From Pyrrhosoma nymphula (taxonomy: Eukaryota; Arthropoda; Insecta; Odonata; Coenagrionidae): 64,000 nt of DNA. Position numbers and translations under genes: made by a program. Shown one piece after another: positions 53,772 through 64,000 of this stretch (the first letter of the stretch is position 1; every line of letters begins with the position of its first letter). Below the pieces are notes generated by a model. It was not told where the DNA came from, made no database searches, and saw nothing but the letters and a program-made list of their open reading frames with translations. The DNA lies in the NCBI GenBank assembly GCA_963573305.1, contig OY754332.1:138439977-138503976 (forward strand), given 5' to 3'.

Positions 53772-54236
53772 ATGTACGAGGGTGAGGTGAAAAGTTCTCG
53801 GCCTGGCAATGAAAGACTGTAATTTTTATGTCAAAAATGCATTTATTTTTCTACATAGTCCCCCTTAATGTCAATTCACTTCGTCCAACGTTTTTCAAAT
53901 TAGTATATTCCGTGACAAGTGCGATTCTGGTAGGTCTGCAAAATAACCATATATGGCTGCCATAACATCTTCATTGGACTCAAAACGTTTTCCAGCCACA
54001 ATTTTTTTAAATGTTGGAATAACTAGAAGTCAAAGGGTGCCAAATCTGGTGAATAGGATGAATTTTCCAATAATTTGTACTTTAAATCCCTCAGTTTTCC
54101 CATTGCCAAAGCAACGTTGTGGGCAGGTGCATTGTCCTGGTGAAAGATGACTTCTTCTTTTGCAACCCAGGCCTCTTCTAACGTATTTTCTCATCCAGTT
54201 GGTCCAGAAGACTTGCGTAGCATTCGCCATTTATTT
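53772..54236 (-). pseudogene. mariner transposase C-terminal remnant
   Basis: Minus-strand frames give EEVIFHQDNAPAHNVALAMG and YSPDLAPFDF, the catalytic-core motifs of mariner transposase (HQDNAPAH, PYSPDLAPSDF), followed by LKKIVAGKRFESNEDVMAAI and YFADLPES. Stops break the frame. At 53772 TACGAGGGTGAGGTGAAAAG then TTCTCGG resembles the mariner end (TACGAGGG..TTCAAAAAGTTCTCGG). The 5' half and the other TIR are missing. Confidence 0.8.
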
Positions 54237-54839
54237 CGTAATGGCGTAGATACAGTGGACTCTGGTAGACTAGTACAGCCTAGACACTGCTGCCAAGGAT
54301 ATTACTTTTATTATGAAACCGTTCTGGATATTTTACAATTAAAGGTTGTGCGTCTGATTTAATCTCCAGCAAAGAAACCCGAGATGTGTTAAAATAAAAA
54401 AAATAATAAAAAGTAAAGGTCGCCGTGGTCAATGACTATTTTATGCTCCAATCCAAGATATGAATCAATGCTTTCATTGGAATGAAAGCCAAACTATTGC
54501 AAGTGATAGGTGCATACGTCTAGGAGACTGCCGTTGAATCGCCAACTTCTCACGTTATTTCTCCTAGTCTCCCTCAATAAATACTACTATTTAAAAAAAA
54601 ATCTTGTGTGCTTTTAAGGCCAAGTTCTTAATCTATAAAATAATACTTTACTGCTAGCCAAACCAGTTAAAGTTTATACTAAATGGTTAGTACAACAATT
54701 ATGTAAATTGATGCTACAGTGACGCTTTCATAGAAAGAGACATTATTATGAAATTATTATTCAGCTCATGAAAAGGATTTAAGTTAAACCTCTTTGGCAC
54801 CTCGTTCAACGAGGGAGCTGAATATGATGAGAGTAAATT
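54237..54839. other. AT-rich non-coding stretch
   Basis: Sequence after the mariner break; no recognised element. Confidence 0.55.
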
Positions 54840-55050
54840 TATTTATTTATTAATTTATTTGACAACACCCCGAACAGCCACTCATTGGGCCTTTACATCA
54901 GGTGTACTAACAATTCATAACGGACAATCACAAACACCCTGCCCAAACAAATGCCCTGGATGGGAAAAACCTACCCAGGCGGGATTCGAACCCGCGACCT
55001 TCGGCTTGGCAGGCGAGGACTTTACCCCGCCGCCACCGAGGCCGGCGAAA
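54840..55050 (-). repeat. tRNA-derived SINE, minus strand
   Basis: Head on the minus strand: GCCGGCCTCGGTGGCGGCGG ... TCCTCGCCTGCCAAGCC ... CGCGGGTTCGAATCCCGCC (intact box B). Body CTGGGTAGGTTTTTCCCATC, CCAGGGCATTTG, then a tail of AATAAAT units at 54837-54860. Same family as 52444-52604. Confidence 0.85.
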
Positions 55051-55689
55051 TCGACCAGGCATGAAATTTAAGGGAGATAGATTAATGTGTTCGTAGATAT
55101 ATTAAGTGTAAAAAATAAGCTTAACAATGACGAGGATTTCGATCGCTTTAACATCCAAATCATGAGAGCAAATGTTGTGACTCATCGACATGAAGACATC
55201 GCTACAACTACATCTTTGCGATATGACTCTTTCTAATTCTTTGTTATTAGCTCAACACCAGCCCACAGAATTCAAATGATATGTGAGTGATGTTTTTGAT
55301 CGCCAAAGTCCACCGTCCCCCAAGCCTATGCCGCTGAACTTAGGCGTAAAAAGCGAACACATAAAATTGCATTTCTCTTAAGAGAAAAATTACCATCACA
55401 CAACTTGAACGAGAGGTAGCTAAGATATTTAGCTACAAAATATTTAAGAAAAGCAAATCGAAGGGGAATGTGTTTGCAGAGAAACGCGTTAGAAGTTTTC
55501 AAAATAAAAATTGATGCTCTAAATTGCATTTTTTCTATTTTTCATCAATCATCATTTTTTCTTCAATAATAATTTCACTAGCATAATATAATGCGCCGTA
55601 CTGCTTTTCTTTCAAAAGAGCATTTGTGCTGTAACATTAGTATCATGTTTCCGGAGGTATCGAGGATAACTCAAACATATACAACAAAG
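55051..55689. other. AT-rich non-coding stretch
   Basis: No recognised element or gene. Confidence 0.55.
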
Positions 55690-55790
55690 AGGGTGAAATT
55701 CACCATGACAAAATAATTTGATTTGACCTGGATTCGAACCTGTAACTCCTAATTGCTGATCAGGTGTGTTAGCTAATTTCAAATCTAGCC
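55690..55790 (-). repeat. Degenerate tRNA-derived SINE
   Basis: Minus strand: ACACACCTGATCAGCAATTA ... CAGGTTCGAATCCAGGTC (box B), then AATTATTTTGTCATGGTGAA. The head matches CACCTGACCGGCAATTG...GGTTCGAATCCCGG of the SINE at 30.4 kb. Confidence 0.6.
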
Positions 55791-57699
55791 ATATTTATTC
55801 AAGACGAATTTCAGCGGGGGTTTCCAGTGTACTACATCGTAGCACAGGAGAGGTTGATATGCTGCAGCCGCGGACAGTAAACTCAGACAGGCATGACTAA
55901 CAATGTGGTAAAGCGAAATATGTCGAAATCGAAGAGATCAAGGGTAATACCGGTCTTTTCTCGGTCGTTTTGACATGTGATTACTCAAAAGGGAAATTAA
56001 GAAACAACCAAGAAAGAATTTCCTACGCTCCGTCGGAAAGAACCTACGCACTAGTCGTGAATATGATGAAACGTAATCAAATTTACGAAGTTCAAAAATA
56101 CATTGAACACAATAAATCATGTCAAATTTCAATTAAAGTAATTTTGCATCAATAAAAAATAACCTGTTTTCGGATGGCTCAAGGACAAAATTCGTTTCAA
56201 TATTTCAACCAATAAATCATTTCATTGACTCAAGTTGATATTTCGAAAACATGCGTATTCCAAGAGAAATTGCATGTTATCAGGATCAGAACTGTTTTTT
56301 TGTAGGAGATAACTTGGTTGTCGAAAATTTTAAAGAGCATGTTAAAATCAACATTACTTGTATCATTTTACTACAATAATAATGGATTGCGTCTTACTGT
56401 TAGTGGGATTTAGTAAGCGGTAATTTCTTTAATGACAGCGAGTTATACGAATTCTCGTAGCCTTAGATATCTGATGACTTATTTTCACGAGGGCCTGTCA
56501 TGATGTAGTTTTGCACTGAGTAATACTTAAAATAAGCACTTACACTTACCATACCTCATACACGCACTGCAATACTGTCAAATAAGTCACTGGCATGCAG
56601 AGATCCGTGAATATAGTAGAATTCGACAGCTGTGAGGGGAAGTATATAATTCAGCATAATAAATCACTATGCTTAGGCACTTGATCGTTTGTTATTTGGA
56701 AGAGTTAATCTGGTAATCTCCAGTAAAACTACAATCCACTTATTTGGCGAAACGAGAATAATTAATCTGTCCGCGCAGTCAAATAAAAAAGAGACGTTTA
56801 AGTAGACGCCCAAGACGAGGTGCCGAAGGAGACATAACAATGTGACACATTCAAAAACATGATTGCATCTACGCGCGACAAAGAGTGAATGAGACGGCGT
56901 TTGCGCCCAAACGCTCACAGCCATGGAGTAACCAGCAAACTCAATAAATGTCGTGTGTTAACACGCACCAAGTACTAGGAAAACTTACTGTTTAAGGGAT
57001 CATGGGAGGCTGTTTAAAACAAATTGATAGACACACGCCAGATGTCCCTTACTTTTTAGGTGATGGGGGAAGCAGCTCTGAAAGAGACGTAGGTTAGACA
57101 AAAGTGGGATAGAGGAAGCCTCAAATGTGGCTCATCTCCTCTCCTTCGGATGCTGGTCTTCCGCTGCCCAACTCGAAATGCCCGAAACAACTCGTAACCG
57201 AAAAACACAGTTCATGCTCTTTTGAGAGAGACACGTTTTTTTTACCTTATCAATGCTATTAAGCTGTGAGTTAGGGCAAGGATACTAGAATTTTAAGGAT
57301 AGCAGACTCACAACTTAGGGATGATACCTTTTTTGAAGCTGCCAACCGCGGCGCCACTATGCGCCAGTGAAGGAATCAGACGATCCCAATGTAAACAAAC
57401 GTAGTTACGCTTTTTTCCATTTCGAACTGAGGGAAATTACGGCTATTTAGGAAGCAACTAATTGTTTTATCAGTCAGATATAACCATGTTTATTAAATCT
57501 GATATCAATATAATCACAGAAAACCCTTGCTATACGGTAACGTGAAGAATAAAACGGAGCACTTACATTAGCCTTAAACAAGCTGTCTGTTCTTCACACC
57601 TTAACTTTTGTTCTTACTCACGGTTACGGAATACCCTTTGGGGCATCCAGGAACAAAGTAAGATCTCTTACCCATTCTTAGTCAGTAATAAATCTTTTT
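55791..57699. other. Non-coding stretch, no recognised element
   Basis: Small ORFs only (up to 83 codons); none resembles a known family. Moderately AT-rich. Confidence 0.5.
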
Positions 57700-58616
57700 T
57701 TATACCAACAATGGAAAATCCTCACAAGCCGCCATCCTGCCATGCGTAAACAATGTGACGATAGTGGCCTGTCGTCTCACCTGCGTGATATTGGCCACCG
57801 GTTGTTCCAGCCTTTTTTCTGCTTTGTCCTCCCAAGAGGCGTTCTTTTGGGAGTGAGCCATGATTTTGCTGCAGCGTAGACCATGCAATTGACCGTCCAA
57901 AGGTCCGACGTTTCCGTCAGGATTTCATCAATTAGTCCATTCAATTGGGGCAGGTGGTTACCCCGCAGAGAGATCTTTCGGTGGATGTCTCCCTGCCTAG
58001 TTTGTACTTCATCATATTCTATGGTGCTTAATAACCGCGTTCGTAGTTCAGAGACGGCCTGACGAGCTTTCTCCCCATTTGGCCGAGAGACTGACACAAA
58101 TGTCGTTCTCGCCTCGGGCGGTGGAGAGGCTTCCTGTGTCGGGGAGGGTGGTCTGGCCGATGGTGTGTTCCTCTGAACTGGCGGTTGGTGGCGAGTTTCC
58201 TTTTTTCGCAGGTGGTTGGCATAATCGCGCAGATTCTGCTGCGATAGATGGTCGTGTTTCGGATGCATCTCACACCACAAAGAGTGAATCCTTGCCATAT
58301 ACCCTCTGCGATCGGGCTCGCTGACAGCATGGCATGCGAGGAGGTTGCCCCTTAGGGCTTCCGTCCACTGCATACGAGCTCCTGTAACGGTGGTATTGCT
58401 ATTGCCGCACCCAACTTCACTAGGGCCCCCATCCGATAGGGGCCGGTTGTGGGTGGCTTTCCTTGATTATTTTTTAGTAACCAGTATTACTGCGTGTGGG
58501 GTGGTTTGCCCCACACGCAGACGTCCACCATTAGCCGGCAAAAGCCGTTACCAGGTACGCCACGGGGAGGCTAGTGGTCCGGCTTTCGTACCCAAAAATT
58601 ATTATTATTATTATTA
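57700..58616 (-). pseudogene. R2/R4/NeSL-like LINE, 5' region and N-terminal ORF
   Basis: A second copy of the family at 12.4 kb, opposite strand. The 5' region from about 58605 (GGGTACGAAAGCCGGACCAC) aligns with 12385-12620. ORF 58373-57777 (198 residues) begins MQWTEALRGNLLACHAVSEP and contains HSLWCEMHPKHDHLSQQNLR, matching the translation at 12615-12710. It continues with a proline-rich segment (HQPPVQRNTPSARPPSPTQE) and LIDEILTETSDLWTVNCMVY. The ORF ends at 57777; RT is absent, so the copy is truncated at the 3' side near 57700. Function of the N-terminal protein is unknown to me. Confidence 0.65.
58490..58520 (-). other. Conserved RNA hairpin in the LINE 5' region, copy 2
   Basis: On the minus strand CTGCGTGTGGGG, loop CAAACCA, CCCCACACGCAG: 12 perfect pairs. 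Homologous to 12455-12479. Confidence 0.6.
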
Positions 58617-59094
58617 AAGTCGTCAGATTCAAAAGTTGTGTTGATAGTCACGGTTTTTTTCACTAGCATTGCAGTAAATACTGTTGCTCATTACTTGCAT
58701 AGTGAAGCTTGGCTCCTGAAGACGCCTGTCCTTTCACCTTAAACATGTTCTTAACGTTATATCTTGAGCAATTCCACACTTTATACCTTGGGCTACACAA
58801 ACGAGCAGACGACGCTTTGCAACCTCCGCAGATGACTGAGGCATGACGTGAGACATGCTTACTCGAATATAAAAGAGAATAGTGTTTACACAATATGCAT
58901 ACATTCACCGGTCCTTGTTAAGCCTTCCTTTTCCTCTTTGCTCGAGTGCTAAGGGCGCATTGCTTGCTGCGCAACGATGTTGGCTCAGCATATGATCTTC
59001 TGGGCACAATGCGACGCGTGCACCTCGTCGGAAATTCTAGAGGATCTCTCATATGATTGTACCATTTTTCCTCTAATCTCCTAAATAGAAACGG
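58617..59094. other. Unclassified, with a small cysteine-rich minus-strand ORF
   Basis: 58663-58908 (minus) encodes 81 residues starting MNVCILCKHYSLLYSSKHVS with a further C-x2-C (ICGGCKAS). The Cys/His spacing resembles a zinc-binding module, but I cannot place it in a family and it may be chance or part of a decayed element. Confidence 0.3.
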
Positions 59095-59345
59095 TGTGTT
59101 AGGATACAGTGTAGAGCTGTTGGCTTTTCAGCAGACCACCCGGGTTCAAATAAGGTGGTTCATAATTAGATCAATGTATTCTTCCAGTTAAATGTATCCC
59201 GGGAGAAGTCTTTGGACACCCCCAGCAAAAATGCTCGAAGTGCGAGGTGGCCCAGGGAAAGGAACTGGCCCCCCTACCCTGAATATGTGAAATTCACACT
59301 CCTATGGCGTATTCGGGGGTGAGCTCTACCCTCAACTATCCAAAC
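59095..59345 (+). repeat. Probable tRNA-derived SINE
   Basis: A tRNA-like start (GTGTAGAGCTGTTGGCTTTT, ACCCGGGTTCAAATAAGG as box B) is followed by a GC-rich body with GAACTGGCCCCCCTACCCTG and a CCTATGGCGTATTCGGGGGT block, different from the flanks. Ends are not defined. Confidence 0.45.
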
Positions 59346-60671
59346 CAACCTTCGGGTTGAAGCACTGAGTGAGTGTGATTCTTTCATGAACGGTGGAGCA
59401 ATAGAAAGAATTCATTGCACTTCATGGAGCTATTAATAAAATTTCGCATTAACAATTGTCAGGAGCTTACATTTTTGCAGTACCTACATCTCTACTCCGT
59501 AGAGTACCGTATGAAAAACACAGATGTGCCCAATACCCAGTTGAACAAAAGTGATCACAACAGCCAAATATTAACTTAGGCATGCGGTTTAAATTAAAAG
59601 GCCCAGTTAAGTCTGTTTTATCAGAAAAAGTCCCGCTACGCCAAAAAAGTCCCAAAAAGCCTCTAAACAAGTCATTAAAAAATGTTTTATTTAATGAGAT
59701 TGGTGAAGATTTGTATCTAAAACCACTCAAGTCCCACTTTTACAAAAAGTCTAAAGACTTTTTCCGCGCTCTAGTAATAATCTCATGGATGACGTCATTT
59801 TACTGTCATAAGTTCTGATAATCTGTGCGGAAATTCTCTGTGACATATATTTAAAAAAAGAACTTTTTATTTAACATATTTTCGGTGAAATTCTACATCG
59901 GAACAATCTTCCTTCCTTGTATGTGCCCCTATTTAAGACGTGCTATCCAAGTCGTTTTTGCTCACGTATAGAAGAACGTCCCTACTTTGTTATGAGACAT
60001 TTGGTGAGAAGAGTTATATGAAAAATAATGCTGAATAACAAGCTACTTGATGGTTAACGTACGAGTCTGTGCTCCACTCAAACTAATAAATTTGTGTTCG
60101 CGATCTGTTTATTTAAGGGGTAAGGCAACGATTTAAATCAACCGAAATAACGGCTGCCCTCGATTCGTTCGAACATCGGCCACATCAACCCTGGCATCGG
60201 CTCTGGAGCCCCCCAAAAGGAGAAACACCCCCGACCCCTATTAATGGAAGCCACCCGGATTGAAGCGAACCGGGATGAGGGTAGACATACAATGAAGAGA
60301 CGAAGGAGTGATCTTCTCGGATTACTCCGATCTCTTTCTTGCAGGATGAGTCCCGAGCAGATGAATTTCTTCATTATCTTGAGTGGGAGGAATTTTGGGG
60401 CGAAACAGATTTTTGCCCATAAATTTGACTCGATGGAGGGATACACAAGTGTTGCCCATAAATGGGACTGGTGGCAGAACTGCCGTTACAAGCAGTCCAC
60501 CGATTTCCAGAAAAGTCAGAATTAGTAGTCAATGCCTTTTAAAGAGCGAGCCTCGGAGTAGCAGGGCAGGACCCCCGGATGATGCCTGGTGGTGTCAAGA
60601 AATCAGCCAAGCCAAATTACGAGCCAAGGGAGGGAAGGAGATGTCTCTGTTCATCACTCAGTGATTTTCCT
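59346..60671. other. Non-coding stretch, no recognised element
   Basis: 59460-60100 is AT-rich. 60130-60640 has higher GC and two overlapping short ORFs on opposite strands with no recognised motif. Confidence 0.45.
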
Positions 60672-61434
60672 TAGTGTTTGGTCGGTCATGAACGATCGAA
60701 TCACGTGACCAGGGTCATCTCTGAGATTGATTGGTGAACGGGATCAGTCAGATGACCGAGAGAGTCAGTTTTGGACGTAGGTCGTTCGCGACCAAAAAGC
60801 CAAATGTTTGGGAGGTAGTGATAGCCCTCGATCGGTGTGGATGGAACTGGTTGTGGAAAACAGAGGTGCTGCTGTCCTCGGAATGCTTTTTGTTGCAGCT
60901 CCAGCCTGTCGGAATTGCAAGGGAGAAAGTAGCAATAAGCAAAATAACTTATGACTTATTCTATTGTCATTGAGTTGAAATTGAACTCAGATTGATTTTA
61001 TTTAAAAAGAAGTGACGGGAAATGTAGGTCCGTGGTTTTCCTCGAAAATTCTTGCCATTTCCTTAATATTTAAAAAATAAGTGCGAACATTACTAGCCAG
61101 TGCATCCCCAAGAACCACGGGATTGCTCCGAAAGTATATTTGTATATTTCGGTGCTACAAACGTATTCAACGATCCTGAAACCCACGGAAAAGATTCCCA
61201 GCATGGCCATGTTGACCACCACGGGTTTTCTGACGGACGTTGAAGTGCCATTAAAGAGAGGGTCGCGATCTACGATCATTCGCGCAGGTCGTGATTGGAA
61301 ACAGGGTCGTGATCGCCATCCACTTTTTACAATCGCGACCCTTTCATTCATGACCTCGCGTTCATAACAGAAGCAGTCAAGTGAATGGTGATCGTGATTA
61401 AGATCACGGGAATGACCGACTTAGTCCATCACTA
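60672..61434. mobile_element. 763-bp non-autonomous hAT element
   Basis: The ends are TAGTGTTTGG..TCGGTCATG and, inverted, TAGTGATGGACTAAGTCGGT. The 8-bp flanks ATTTTCCT (60664-60671) and ATTTACCT (61435-61442) differ at one base. The inside shows repeated GATCGTGATC-like and GGTCGTGATT motifs near both ends (61260-61330, 61385-61410). No transposase is inside. Confidence 0.7.
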
Positions 61435-61442
61435 ATTTACCT

Positions 61443-62137
61443 CCGCCTTTGAGAAGGGTAGGTTCCCCGAAAAAAATATCCGGGTTCGACGGGGGTGGGG
61501 GGAGAGCGAGGTAAGAAGTAGAGGTAGTGGCACAACTCGGCTGAATCGGAAGCCCAGGTTGTTTGGTTCTGCCATCACAGCAGATCTCTGATGAAGACGT
61601 ACGAGATGGTTCATGCATTTCATGATGGCTTCAATTGTATCGAAAATATTCTTATGAGAAAAGTCTGAATTCAAAGAGAAAAGATCACTCCAGATTGTAG
61701 AATCTTTTGGTCCATATAGGCCCACATCTCATGGTCAAATAATCCGCGGGCGAAAATAATTAATTTTGACTGAATATACACATTTATCTCTTCAATATGT
61801 TCGGCACCACGTATGTTTGAAGTTACTTCCGAAATAGCCCAGTTTTTACTTAATTGAATTGTGAAAACCAAAGTTTTTATCTGCCAGCATTCCGTTGTAA
61901 AATTGTACGATATGACAAAAAGTTTGTGGACGATAATTGTACTCATAGATATACATATTTCTTTATTCGTGACTGTACTATATACCGCGATCACAACTCA
62001 ATCACGTTCATGCACTATTGTGGTCGCGAATCTGTAGTCGAAGTGTATGATATAAAGAGACAGCGATATTACACGATAGTGAAGAACAGACAAAAGAGTC
62101 GACAGCGTCGATAAAGAAGTCGCGAAGGTGACAATTA
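61443..62137. other. Unclassified, possibly the 5' part of the hAT element that follows
   Basis: 61443-61600 is GC-richer, the rest AT-rich. No TIR found. The sequence just before 62140 is in register with the decayed transposase but not recognisable. Confidence 0.4.
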
Positions 62138-63050
62138 TACTGTGAAATGTCGCAATACATTGAATGATATGGTATTACTTCTCGGTAAAAAAAATCCCGG
62201 TGAAGTCACGATTTGTGATATTTGTGACTGCGCTATATCCCGTGGTTGTGTTTCCAAAGCCATTGGTGCATTGTAGAAGCACATTAAGAAGCATCCATTA
62301 TCTGCCCGTGAAACAGTGAAAGCCCAAAATTAGCGCAAGAAGATAAAAATCCTGCATCTTATACCTTCGATACTCTACCAAGCGGTTCCAGTAATCAAGA
62401 CAGTGATTTAAATTTTCAAAGTGATGCAGATCCCAGGTAAAACATTCGTAATTATTAGAAACAGTTGAAGGAACTACGTGAATTTCTTTCCGACTTTGAT
62501 ACGCAAGAATTGATCGTTATACTCGTCTTTTAGAACAGAAACCAGCACTAATTTTGGTTAATGGGGAGTTTAATTTGCCAGCCGAACTTAGCAGTGCTGA
62601 ACGGACTTACTTGCAAAATGTTCAACATATTTTGAAGCCTTTTTATCAGGCTACTGTTACTCTAACACCACAATATCATGAGTGATTCCTTTAATAAATG
62701 GTACATATTTTAAAATTTACGGAAGAACCAGGTAATTTAGGAACCGGATTGCAAGGGATGAAAAATGGTATCATCAATGAGATGAATCTCAGATCTGCTG
62801 ACTTAGAAAAGAACAGTTTTTATGCTGTTGCAACAATATTGGACCCTCATTTAAAGACAAAATGTTTAGAAGCAAGAAAGATTCTCAAGATGCTAAGAAA
62901 CACATTTTTCAGAATTTGCGGATTTGGGATACCGATTTGATAAATTTTGGATTCGACCCGTCACTTGAAAGGCCTGCAAATGCCGGAGACAAGTCGTATA
63001 GGGATTATAAGGATCATGTCAAGGATCCATTAACACTCATTCAAATGAGT
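62138..63050 (+). pseudogene. Decayed hAT transposase with BED zinc finger
   Basis: A BED-type finger is read near 62210-62300: ICDICDCAISRG, then KHIKKHP, giving C-x2-C and H-x3-H with a stop between. Later frames contain PAELSSAERTYLQNVQHILK and FYAVATILDPHLKTKCLEAR (62815-62880), the region before the hAT dimerisation domain (usual form YAVATLLDPRFK). The DNA-binding and C-terminal parts are therefore both present, with many stops and shifts. A TTAACACTCATT inverted pair (63030-63055) marks its right edge. Confidence 0.65.
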
Positions 63051-63055
63051 GTTAA

Positions 63056-63850
63056 TGTAGGGAGGCGAAAATCGCAGTGTACAAGAGTGTTCTCCTCCCG
63101 GCGTTATTATATGGCGGTAATACCTGGGCATGGTACTAACACATTAATGATGTCTAAAGAATTTTAAATTCTAAAATATCGTATCTGCCTTCTTTTGAAA
63201 TTGATATTTCAATGCCGACTATGAATGTAGCACTCACCCAGTTTCTTCTTTATACTGTAAGTTAGCGACAATCTCACTCACCGTACTACTTCTTGAACAC
63301 AAGCTTTGTTTGAAGCAAAACACAAGGTTTGTGGTTTGGTTGACATCACCGGTTACGTGGAAAATCCCAGTTCCTTTTCAAATGCTCCGCCGCTGCTTGT
63401 CCTCCAGCGTACGTCACAGCGTTGGATGCGCAGAGCGGACGCATTTTCGTTCACGGGAGCGACCTACCCAATGTATTAGTACCATGTACCTGGGTATGTC
63501 AGGTTAAGCATTAAGGTAGGCTAAATGCAGTGGGAATGGGGTGCGTGAGAATATTGTGCGGCAAAAGTAGGATAGATAGGGTTAGGAATGAGTGAGTCAT
63601 GTAGGAATTCGGGTTGGATGCTTCAGCATTGGACATATAGGAAAGAAGTGTGCTTCGTTGCTTCGGCCATGTTGACAGAATGGACGACAGTCGGACAACG
63701 GAAGAGATCTATGATAGTAGAGTGAATGGTGTGAGAGGACGGGGTGGACCGAGAAAGTCATGGGTAAATGTGGTAGAAGATACTCTGAAGAGGAGGAATA
63801 TTAGAAGTCTTAAGATAGTTAGAGCGAGATCACTTCACATAGAATTTAAT
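63056..63850 (+). pseudogene. LINE 3' coding fragment, split by a MITE
   Basis: Before the MITE the reading is REAKIAVYKSVLLPALLYGG (63060-63120); after it, TWVCQVKH, then RILCGKSRIDRVRNE and LRCFGHVDRMDDSRTTEEIY with VRGRGGPRKSWVNVVEDTL (63650-63800). These are the post-RT motifs of many EN-type LINEs (VYKSV.LP.LLYG.ETW, RIDRVRNE, RWFGHV.RM, RGRPRK.W). Stops are present. The RT itself is absent (5'-truncated). Confidence 0.75.
63129..63486. mobile_element. 358-bp MITE with perfect 8-bp target duplication
   Basis: The ends CATGGTACTAACACATT and, inverted, CATGGTACTAATACATT differ at one of 17 bases. TACCTGGG is repeated exactly at 63121-63128 and 63487-63494. Removing it joins the LINE motif YGGNTW to VCQVKH. 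The 8-bp duplication fits hAT or P-type elements. No coding capacity. Confidence 0.85.
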
Positions 63851-64000
63851 TGAAATTGACCTCCTTTTAAAGAAAGAAATCCCATATTCCCAATAAAATC
63901 AAAATAGTTATCCCTTTCCGAACTACTTTTCGAGCCATCGCCTAAAAATATAAGCTGTTTTTCATGGGATAGATTGCGGCTGTGCGCTCTAGAGGGAAAA
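63851..64000. other. Non-coding end of window
   Basis: Nothing recognised. Confidence 0.6.

Noticed and set aside
1..64000. CRISPR arrays or bacterial-type operons
   Set aside because: No regularly spaced direct repeats, no ribosome-binding-site-led gene series; all features are eukaryotic repeats.

Overview
This window is eukaryotic intergenic DNA, almost certainly from an arthropod with a large, repeat-rich genome. The evidence is stacked LTR retrotransposons, LINEs, tRNA- and 5S-derived SINEs, hAT/mariner remnants, long AT-rich non-coding stretches and no operons. I found no convincing intact host gene. The species cannot be named from the sequence; families of these kinds are common in insects and chelicerates.

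Layout. 1-7440: a decayed EN/RT LINE (+ strand) whose endonuclease region is interrupted by a decayed Ty3/gypsy element (124-4739, minus strand, tRNA-Trp primer site, CsRn1-like) and by a 209-bp foldback insert. 8400-8860: a 5'-truncated CR1/jockey-like LINE tail. 12380-14790: a decayed R2/R4/NeSL-like LINE. 14.8-25 kb: AT-rich, non-coding, with a few SINEs and palindromes. 25381-29860: an RTE-like LINE on the minus strand that landed inside a palindrome and later received three insertions. 30.0-30.7 kb: TA microsatellites with three copies of one SINE body. 30732-40870: a young-looking gypsy element with long LTRs (about 1.36 kb), a tRNA-Lys primer site, intact gag and pol joined by an apparent -1 frameshift signal, and a CR1-like LINE nested in its 3' LTR. 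40947-50029: a copia element (minus strand, initiator-tRNA-Met primer site) carrying a nested RTE-like LINE and a nested terminal-inverted-repeat (TIR) element with many GGATGTCC-type subterminal motifs. 50-64 kb: a mosaic of MITEs, tRNA SINEs, a 5S-rRNA-derived SINE with an exact 18-bp target duplication, a mariner remnant, a second R2/R4-like LINE 5' end (minus strand), a non-autonomous hAT element, a decayed BED/hAT transposase and a LINE 3' end split by a MITE.

How the parts relate. The nesting gives a relative chronology: LINE before gypsy at 0-7 kb; palindrome before LINE before MITEs at 25-30 kb; gypsy before CR1-like LINE at 31-41 kb; copia before LINE and TIR element at 41-50 kb. Several families occur twice or more (RTE-like LINE at 25-30 and 43-46 kb; CR1-like LINE at 8.4 and 37.5 kb; R2/R4-like LINE at 12.4 and 58 kb; the tRNA-SINE heads), so copies can be compared inside the window. 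The most interesting functional signals are the slippery heptamer plus stem between gag and pol at 33745-33791, and a hairpin kept by a compensatory base-pair change between the two R2/R4-like LINE copies.
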